From Pseudomonadota bacterium (GTDB lineage: Bacteria > Pseudomonadota > Alphaproteobacteria > Rhodospirillales > Magnetospirillaceae): DNA of 40,432 nt. The translations under genes and the position numbers were made by a program. Positions 35,455-40,432 of the stretch are shown piece after piece (position 1 is the first letter of the stretch; every line of letters starts with the position of its first letter). The notes under the pieces were generated by a model. It did not search any database. It saw only the letters and a program-made list of their open reading frames with translations, and was not told where the DNA came from. Where the stretch lies: the NCBI GenBank assembly GCA_023458315.1, contig JAEXAH010000154.1, positions 1-40,432 of the forward strand. The letters are read 5' to 3'.

Positions 35455-36612
35455 ATGACCACAATCGAAGGGACAGCCAACGCGGACAACCTGAGCGGCA
35501 CCGGCTTGGCGGACCAAATACTCGGCTATGCCGGCCAAGATTTCATCTATGGCAATGGTGGAGATGACTACATTGAGGCCGGCGACGACGGCGACCACGT
35601 CTACGGCGGTGACGGTGGCGACCTCATCTACGGCGGCTGGGGCATTGATTGGCTGAACGGCGATTCCGGCGATGATTACATTCTCGGCGGATATGACCGC
35701 GACTACATTGACGGCGGCACGGGCAACGACACGCTGTTTGGTGGCGAGAATTCGGGCTGGGGATCGGGTAACGACCAGATTTCCGGCGGCGACGGCAATG
35801 ACAACATCTTCGGGGAGGATGGGGACGATCTGCTGTTCGGCGACGGCGGAAACGATTACATCGATGGCGGCAGCAACAATGACTTGATCTACGGCGGCAT
35901 TGGCATCGACGAGATCCACGGGGGAAGCGGCGACGACAGCATCAATGGTGAAGGCGACACCGACCTCCTTTATGGCGACGATGGCAACGATACCATCAGT
36001 GGTGGCGGCGGCACCGATTCCTTGAATGGCGGTGCCGGTAATGACACCATATTTGGGGATGACGGGGATGATATTGCCGAGGGCGGCGCCGGCAGCGACA
36101 CCCTTTACGGCGGTATCGGCAATGACGCCCTCGCCGGTGGTGACGATGCCGACGAACTTCACGGCGAGGCTGGAGCGGACCAGATTGCCGGAGGCAACGG
36201 CAACGACACCCTCTACGGCGAAGCCGACAACGATTACCTCTACGGTGAGGGGGGCAACGACATCCTTTACGGCGGCGACGGCAATGACCACCTGGTCGGT
36301 GGCCTCGGCTCCAACACGCTCTCCGGCGGCGACGGGAACGACGTTCTCTATCATCAAAACTCTGCCACCAACACCGGCATCACTACCGTCTATGAAGGTG
36401 GTGGTACCGCAGACGCCATCTATTTTGCCAATTCGTACGCCGCGAACCTCATGTTCGGTTCCATGGGCAACGACCTGGTGATTTTTGACGTCAACGATTA
36501 TTACGACAATGGTGCGCTTGACTACGCTGTCATCTTAAAGGACTGGTACCTGGGCGGCGTCAACGACGTCGAATATCTGATCGACGCCAGCCAAACGTGG
36601 TACAATATCTGA
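35455..36612 (+). CDS. RTX calcium-binding repeat protein, type I secretion substrate
   Basis: A 385-residue protein. Residues about 8-300 are nearly continuous nonapeptide repeats of the GGxGxDxhx type (for example GGDGNDNIF, GGTGNDTLF), which fold as a calcium-loaded parallel beta roll outside the cell. The last 75 residues lack repeats and end with a hydrophobic/aromatic tail (DASQTWYNI), as expected for an uncleaved C-terminal secretion signal. There is no N-terminal signal peptide and no separate enzymatic domain; it consists almost only of repeats. GGGGGAG precedes the ATG. It is surely exported by the adjacent ABC/HlyD pair, probably as a surface or matrix protein. Confidence 0.92.
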   Translation: MTTIEGTANADNLSGTGLADQILGYAGQDFIYGNGGDDYIEAGDDGDHVYGGDGGDLIYGGWGIDWLNGDSGDDYILGGYDRDYIDGGTGNDTLFGGENSGWGSGNDQISGGDGNDNIFGEDGDDLLFGDGGNDYIDGGSNNDLIYGGIGIDEIHGGSGDDSINGEGDTDLLYGDDGNDTISGGGGTDSLNGGAGNDTIFGDDGDDIAEGGAGSDTLYGGIGNDALAGGDDADELHGEAGADQIAGGNGNDTLYGEADNDYLYGEGGNDILYGGDGNDHLVGGLGSNTLSGGDGNDVLYHQNSATNTGITTVYEGGGTADAIYFANSYAANLMFGSMGNDLVIFDVNDYYDNGALDYAVILKDWYLGGVNDVEYLIDASQTWYNI

Positions 36613-36632
36613 GATTTTGCGACGTCCCCATG

Positions 36633-36661
36633 AGTGCCCCCCCCGATCGGGGGCACTTTTT
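36633..36661 (+). terminator. Rho-independent terminator after the RTX gene
   Basis: Stem agtgccccc / gggggcact followed by ttttt, beginning about 20 bp after the RTX stop. Confidence 0.85.
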
Positions 36662-36959
36662 CAGTCCAGCAAAATTTCCGCGAAGCTTCGAAGCACCGGC
36701 GACACGCACGCATTTCTGTTCCAACTCTTTAGAAGCATCTCGCAGGTATTCTGCGTAGCGACCTGCTGCTCGTTCCCACGGCAGTGTGCCAGAGGCTCGA
36801 TCTCAATCAGGGCGCATGTCCGGGAATTTCCATGAGGAGCGCATGGCGCTCGTCTTCAGTGTAGGTCAGAGACAGCTTGGGGGCAGACGGCGATACCGAC
36901 GGTATCCCCATGACCGTCCTATGCCGATCAATCTCCTGCGCGATACTGGCTCCAGAGCC

Positions 36960-37150
36960 TCCACGCTGAAATGCTCGCTCGACAGCAGCCGCTTCACCCT
37001 GGGCTGCGACATTGCGGCGGCCAGAAATCTGGCGGCGATGTCGCGTTCGAGCAGGCGGTCACGGTTCTTCGAGAAGGTCGAATGGTCCCAGACCGGGTCA
37101 TCGACACCAGGCCCACGAACCAGCGGAACGCAGGTCGAACTCCAGCCGCT
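36960..37150 (-). pseudogene. IS5-family transposase N-terminal remnant
   Basis: On the minus strand the segment reads GVDDPVWDHSTFSKNRDRLL, then the continuous RLLERDIAARFLAAAMSQ and QPRVKRLLSSEHFSVE, the DUF772 region of IS5-family transposases. The normally preceding FRWFVGLG is garbled (VPLVRGPG) and the similarity stops abruptly after HFSVE. No catalytic core is present. It lies just inside the right end of the Tn7-like element. The rest of 36662-37152 shows nothing I can identify. Confidence 0.75.
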
Positions 37151-37152
37151 CA

Positions 37153-37170
37153 ATTCAACTCAATTCCGGG
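37153..37170 (+). repeat. Right-end putative TnsB-binding repeat R2 (weak)
   Basis: attcaactcaattccggg, matching the L1 motif at 13 of 18 positions, in the same orientation as R1 and 51 bp inside it. Confidence 0.4.
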
Positions 37171-37203
37171 AATTTCCTACCCGCAGCACCTTATTGCGGT
37201 AAA

Positions 37204-37221
37204 ATTTCACGAATATGCGGT
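37204..37221 (+). repeat. Right-end putative TnsB-binding repeat R1
   Basis: atttcacgaatatgcggt, 15/18 identical to the reverse complement of the left-end motif at 24341-24358, and 36 bp from the proposed right tip (35 bp on the left). Confidence 0.65.
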
Positions 37222-37292
37222 ATAGGCGCCCCGTCGTGAGGCTTGAATGTCACTGCACAGAATTGCGGTAACCGTCAGGTCATTTTTGCCCC

Positions 37293-37327
37293 TGTGTACC
37301 AGCTCTGTGTACCAGTCCCGTGTACCA
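37293..37327 (+). repeat. Three 13-bp-spaced TGTGTACCA repeats before the recombinase gene
   Basis: tgtgtacca at 37293-37301 and 37306-37314, and cgtgtacca at 37319-37327, separated by 4-bp spacers. They lie 18-52 bp upstream of the recombinase start, where arm-type integrase sites or excisionase/repressor operators are often found. Confidence 0.6.
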
Positions 37328-37344
37328 CGGAGCCGGTCACGGAA

Positions 37345-39144
37345 ATGGCCTCCCTCGCCCCCTTCGTCGTCCGCCGCGGCGCGGTCTACCACCTTCGCGT
37401 CCGGATACCCCTCGACCTTGTGGCCGTCGTGGGTCGGCCGGAATACAAACGCTCCCTGAAAACCTCGTGCCCCAAGGTCGCCCGCAGACGCGCCGCCAAA
37501 GCCCGCGGTAGGCTTGCCGAGGTGTTCGAGGAGATCAGGCGAATGCGGGACCCAAGGGAGGAACAGATCCAATCCCTGCTCGACATGGTGGCCGAGTGGG
37601 AAGGGATCGAAGACATGAGAAGACGGGCCGACGCCATGCGGACCGAGACGACGGCCCTGCAAGCGGCGGTCGCCGAATTGAAGGAGTTGGAGCGCGTCGG
37701 CGACGAGATTTCCCGCTTCTCCGAAAGATGGAGACCCGAGATCGCCCGTCTGGCTGCCGACAGGAATGCCGCAAAGGAATCGGCGCCCCTATTCCCCGCC
37801 CTCCGGGAATGCCTTTCGGCGTTTCGCCGCGAGAACGACAACGCGGGCAGTGGCGGCGAGGCCGTTGAACTGGGTCTCCAACTGCAAAGTCTCGCCACCG
37901 AGCTTCAGCAGGCCGAAGACGCCGTCGCCTCGAAAGACGCCGTCATCGAGGAAAAGGATCGGCAACTGGGCGTCCAGATGGGAACGCTGGGAGCCATGCT
38001 CGCCAACCTTGGCATCCCCAACCGGAATGTCCACACCGAGACGGTCACGGCATACCTGCACACCCATTACCTGGAGAAGAAGAAGCTCCGCGACGACGCC
38101 AAGCGCCACATCGTCGGCTACGTCACCCTGTTCGCCAAGCTGACGGGCGACAGGCCGCTCGCCGAGTACACGGCAGGCGAGATCGTCTCCTATGTCCGGC
38201 TTCTGGAGCAGGTGAAGAACACCTACGGCAAGTCGCCCAAGGACAAAGATCTGTCGGTCGAGGGCCTGCTGGCGTCCTCGGAAGGTCAGAAGACGCTGAA
38301 CGTCACCTCGCTGAACAAGCACACCGGCCACGTGAAGGCGTTCTTGATCGACGCCGCCAAGCACTATCGGTTCGCCACCGCCCAGGACATCGAGGACATG
38401 TTCGACGGCATCGACTACAGCGACTTCGTCCCCGGTGCCGAAAAGCGGAAGCACTGGACGGTCGAGCAACTGAACGATCTGTTCAGAAGCCCCATCTGGA
38501 CAGGCACCGGCAGCGGTCCCGGCCAATTCACCAAACGCCACCTTTCCGGCAGGAAGGTCTATCGGGATTCCTATTGGTGGCTGCCGGTGATCGCCCTTTG
38601 GACGGGTGCCAGGCTGGAGGAGATCGCCCAACTCCACCATGAAGACCTCATGGTGGACAAGGACGGCATCCCCTTCGTCCACATCTTCGACGATGGCATC
38701 CGTCGTGTGAAGACCGACAGCAGCATTCGCGACGTGCCAGTCCACTCGGCTCTCATCCGGCTCGGCTTCCTTGACCTCTTCAAGCCGTCGAAACGCGGAC
38801 AGCGGATCTTCCCCGAACTTTTGCCCACCGGACGGCTGAAGAAATTCGGCGACACCTACAGCAGCCACTTCACCGATTGTCGCAGGAAGTGCGGTCTCTA
38901 CGAACGCCTTCGCGACTACCACAGCTTCCGTCGCACGTTCATCACCATGATCCGAACCAAGGCGGGCGTCGATCCCCTGACGGTCGCCGCCATGGCGGGG
39001 CACGACGACGAATGGCCGGAACTGGTCAGGGTCAAGCAGACCAACGACTACACCGACTACAGCATCTCGGTCCTGAAGGACGCCATCGAACGTCTGGATT
39101 ACGAGGGGCTGGGGCTGGACGTCTTACCCCTGCTGACGCGATGA
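37345..39144 (+). CDS. Tyrosine recombinase/integrase with coiled-coil insert
   Basis: A 599-residue protein. The N-terminus (FVVRRGAVYHLRVRIPLDLV) is a DUF6538-type arm-binding motif. Residues about 50-220 are charged coiled coil, and 225-360 form a core-binding SAM-like domain. The catalytic domain shows Arg-423 (TGARLEE), Lys-456, His-526 and Arg-529 (HSFRRT), His-553 (GHDDE) and nucleophile Tyr-572 (DYSIS; Tyr-569 is an alternative). Integrases of this class mobilise islands and phages, often at tRNA genes. I start at ATG 37345, which gives the family N-terminus; the frame is open to 37243. Confidence 0.9.
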   Translation: MASLAPFVVRRGAVYHLRVRIPLDLVAVVGRPEYKRSLKTSCPKVARRRAAKARGRLAEVFEEIRRMRDPREEQIQSLLDMVAEWEGIEDMRRRADAMRTETTALQAAVAELKELERVGDEISRFSERWRPEIARLAADRNAAKESAPLFPALRECLSAFRRENDNAGSGGEAVELGLQLQSLATELQQAEDAVASKDAVIEEKDRQLGVQMGTLGAMLANLGIPNRNVHTETVTAYLHTHYLEKKKLRDDAKRHIVGYVTLFAKLTGDRPLAEYTAGEIVSYVRLLEQVKNTYGKSPKDKDLSVEGLLASSEGQKTLNVTSLNKHTGHVKAFLIDAAKHYRFATAQDIEDMFDGIDYSDFVPGAEKRKHWTVEQLNDLFRSPIWTGTGSGPGQFTKRHLSGRKVYRDSYWWLPVIALWTGARLEEIAQLHHEDLMVDKDGIPFVHIFDDGIRRVKTDSSIRDVPVHSALIRLGFLDLFKPSKRGQRIFPELLPTGRLKKFGDTYSSHFTDCRRKCGLYERLRDYHSFRRTFITMIRTKAGVDPLTVAAMAGHDDEWPELVRVKQTNDYTDYSISVLKDAIERLDYEGLGLDVLPLLTR

Positions 39145-39148
39145 CGGC

Positions 39149-39184
39149 GGTTCCCCCGGGCGCCGTCTGCCGCCCGGGGGAACC
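39149..39184. terminator. Hairpin between convergent recombinase and methyltransferase genes
   Basis: A perfect 14-bp stem (ggttcccccgggcg / cgcccgggggaacc) with an 8-nt loop in the 46-bp gap between the two stops. There is no T run on either side, so it may end or pause transcription from both directions without being a classic terminator. Confidence 0.6.
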
Positions 39185-39190
39185 CGTCTC

Positions 39191-40333
39191 CTACGCGGCA
39201 GCCGCGAAATACTCCATGATCAGCACGGCCTGGAGGGCACGGGCGGCGCTGGGGATCGCCATGGAATTGCCCAGAGCCTTCATGCGCTGGTTATAGGAGG
39301 CCTTGCGGCCGCCCACCGTCACGGCGGTGTGGCCAGGGTCGAAGCCCATCAGGCGCTCCATCTCCGTTTCCTTGAGGAACCGCACGATGCCTTGATAGGC
39401 GACGGCAAAGCCCTTGTGGGTCGTCAGGGTGAAGGCGCTGTGGGCACGGACGCCGCCGCCGCCCTGGCCGAAGCTACGACCGTTGACAGGCAGGGTGTTG
39501 GTGACGCCGGAGGCAATGAAGACCTCCGGGGTATCGGCCACGGCGCCGTGGTTGTCGTTCGGGAAGAACATCCAACGTTCGGGAATGACCTGGTCACCCG
39601 AGTCCAGCTTCTTCAGGCACTCGGCGCGCTGGATCGCCGTCATGAGCAGGGCCGGATCGAAGTCGCGGTCGATGAAGTCGTTGAGCCAGGAGGGCTTCGC
39701 CACGGACGGGGCCGAGAGGTAGCCACCGATGCCCTTGTAGCCGACCGCGTCGAGGGCGTTCTGGGCCAGACCCTTGCGGTGGGAGACGCGGCGGGGCAGG
39801 TGCTTGGCGAGGTCCTTGCGGACAGCCACGGCGTACATGCGCTCGCGGCTCATCGGCAAGCCGTCGTCACGAGCGTCAAGGAGGTCGACGTCCATCACGT
39901 AGCCGGCACGGCTCATGGCGCGGACCACCGCCTTCAGGGTGGCGCGCTGGTCGGTGTGGAAGAGCGCCTTCACGTTCTCCAGGATCACGTAGCGGGGCTT
40001 GAGCGCCATGATCGCGCGGATCACCTCGTAGAAGAGCACGCTGCGCTTGCCCTTGAAGCCCTTGCGAAGGCCCGCGATCGAGATGTCCTGGCACGGGAAG
40101 CCGGCGGTCAGGACGTGGATCTCGGAGGCGATTTCCTTGAGGACCATGGCCCAGTCGATCTTGGTGACGTCGCCCCAATTCTTGATGTGGGGGAAACGCT
40201 GGGCGATGACGGCGCTCTGGTGCTTCAGGATCTCCGCCACGCCCTTGGGAACGATGCGGCCGCCGAAGATCTCGGAGGCGACCTCCATGCCGCAGATGCC
40301 GGCGAATACCAACCTGCATTGATCAGAACCCAT
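39191..40333 (-). CDS. C5-cytosine DNA methyltransferase (5' end altered)
   Basis: A 380-residue protein. Motif I is FAGICGME (the usual second glycine is Cys). Motif IV is AGFPCQDIS with nucleophile Cys-81, motif VI is ENV (120-121), motif VIII is in SRERMYAVAV, and a target-recognition region of about 150 residues is followed by motif X ALGNSMAIPSA. It should methylate C5 of cytosine in an unknown site; no restriction gene is visible. The first six residues (MGSDQC) lie within or next to the tail of an IS630 transposase gene, so the native start has probably been replaced; the ATG at 40333 has no good ribosome site. Confidence 0.85.
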   Translation of the reverse strand: MGSDQCRLVFAGICGMEVASEIFGGRIVPKGVAEILKHQSAVIAQRFPHIKNWGDVTKIDWAMVLKEIASEIHVLTAGFPCQDISIAGLRKGFKGKRSVLFYEVIRAIMALKPRYVILENVKALFHTDQRATLKAVVRAMSRAGYVMDVDLLDARDDGLPMSRERMYAVAVRKDLAKHLPRRVSHRKGLAQNALDAVGYKGIGGYLSAPSVAKPSWLNDFIDRDFDPALLMTAIQRAECLKKLDSGDQVIPERWMFFPNDNHGAVADTPEVFIASGVTNTLPVNGRSFGQGGGGVRAHSAFTLTTHKGFAVAYQGIVRFLKETEMERLMGFDPGHTAVTVGGRKASYNQRMKALGNSMAIPSAARALQAVLIMEYFAAAA

Positions 40334-40432
40334 GAGCCCACTGGCGACGGCCGATGGACATGATCTTCCACGGTTGGTCCACGAGGCGGTTCCAGGCATG
40401 GCAGCAGAGGGCGACGATTTGGTCGTAGGATT
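40323..40432 (-). mobile_element. IS630-family transposase, 3' end (runs off the window)
   Basis: In a frame different from the methyltransferase, the minus strand reads YDQIVALCCHAWNRLVDQPW then KIMSIGRRQWAHGF and a TGA at 40323-40325. This is the characteristic C-terminus of IS630-family transposases. The rest of the element lies beyond the right edge. The stop codon is only about 20 bp from methyltransferase motif I, so the element or a fragment of it abuts that gene. Confidence 0.8.

Larger units (their letters stand above)
36819..37177. repeat. 13-bp direct repeat flanking the IS5 remnant
   Basis: tccgggaatttcc occurs at 36819-36831 and again at 37165-37177, bracketing the 333 bp that contain the IS5-like fragment. 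The right copy overlaps the weak end-repeat R2. The arrangement may reflect a duplication during insertion or rearrangement. Confidence 0.5.
24306..37257. mobile_element. Tn7-like transposon with type I secretion/RTX cargo
   Basis: The boundaries are inferred from related 18-bp motifs in inverted orientation, with the outermost copies 35 and 36 bp from the proposed tips, and from similar tip sequences (left TGCACTTGAC; right, read inward, TGCAGTGAC). Contents: tniQ, tnsA, tnsB, tnsC and a tniQ-recombinase fusion on the minus strand, an IS3 remnant, then plus-strand secretion and RTX genes and an IS5 remnant. I could not find an exact 5-bp target duplication (flanks ttcaa and cagaa), and the tips are TGCA rather than the usual TGT, so each end is uncertain by perhaps 10-20 bp. 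The left tip lies about 25 bp beyond tRNA-Gln. The transposition operon points toward the tRNA. Confidence 0.7.

Noticed and set aside
35500..36340. Dense short DNA repeats that could be taken for a CRISPR or minisatellite
   Set aside because: The period is 27 bp in frame and encodes RTX nonapeptides. There are no unique spacers with constant repeats.
24281..37344. CRISPR array or Cas genes that would make this an RNA-guided transposon
   Set aside because: No repeat-spacer pattern and no Cas-like protein were seen in or beside the element.
24281..40432. A second copy of the tRNA-Gln 3' end marking the far edge of an integrase island
   Set aside because: I searched by eye for ttcgaatcctggcgcccc and found none; the far end may lie outside the window.

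Overview
The window reads as chromosomal DNA of a GC-rich alphaproteobacterium of the Rhodospirillales, most like Magnetospirillum and relatives. Three things support this: the high GC third-position bias, the gene families (alphaproteobacterial CheZ, MeaB, ETF-ubiquinone oxidoreductase, CIRCE-controlled groESL), and a palindromic intergenic repeat present twice (9-117 and 14638-14716). The species assignment is an inference.

Core region, about 1-24280. Most genes are on the minus strand in short overlapping operons: ftsE-ftsX-DUF218-plsC; ligB-type dioxygenase; rpmB; cheZ; a CHASE-type histidine kinase with a small unknown gene and meaB; groES-groEL behind a canonical promoter plus CIRCE; a glycosyltransferase / VTT membrane protein / BON lipoprotein trio; accA; a soluble lytic transglycosylase; an AraC regulator and a uracil-DNA glycosylase. 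Plus-strand genes are a zinc-ribbon membrane protein, a hypothetical protein, a shortened VOC protein, ETF-QO, a TPR lipoprotein, ispE and tRNA-Gln(UUG).

Accessory region, about 24281-40432. Starting about 25 bp downstream of tRNA-Gln lies what I read as a complete Tn7-like transposon of about 12.95 kb (about 24306-37257). Its minus-strand operon is tniQ - tnsA - tnsB - tnsC - a second tniQ whose product is fused to a serine-resolvase-like domain plus HTH. The ends carry related 18-bp motifs in inverted orientation (24341 and 24383 on the left; 37204 and probably 37153 on the right), and the outermost copies sit 35 and 36 bp from the proposed tips. The cargo is a type I secretion ABC transporter, its HlyD-type adaptor, an unknown protein and an RTX calcium-binding protein. 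IS3 and IS5 remnants sit between the transposition genes and the cargo and just inside the right end.

Immediately outside the right end is a tyrosine recombinase with a long coiled-coil insert, preceded by three 13-bp-spaced repeats. It is followed by a convergent orphan C5-cytosine methyltransferase whose 5' end is fused to the tail of an IS630-family transposase running off the window. An integrase island at tRNA-Gln later entered by the Tn7-like element between tRNA and integrase would explain this layout.

The most unusual item is the TniQ-serine recombinase fusion. It keeps a candidate nucleophile serine but lacks a key active-site arginine, and it occurs in an element that already encodes the cut-and-paste nuclease TnsA. 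It could be a new kind of target-site reader.
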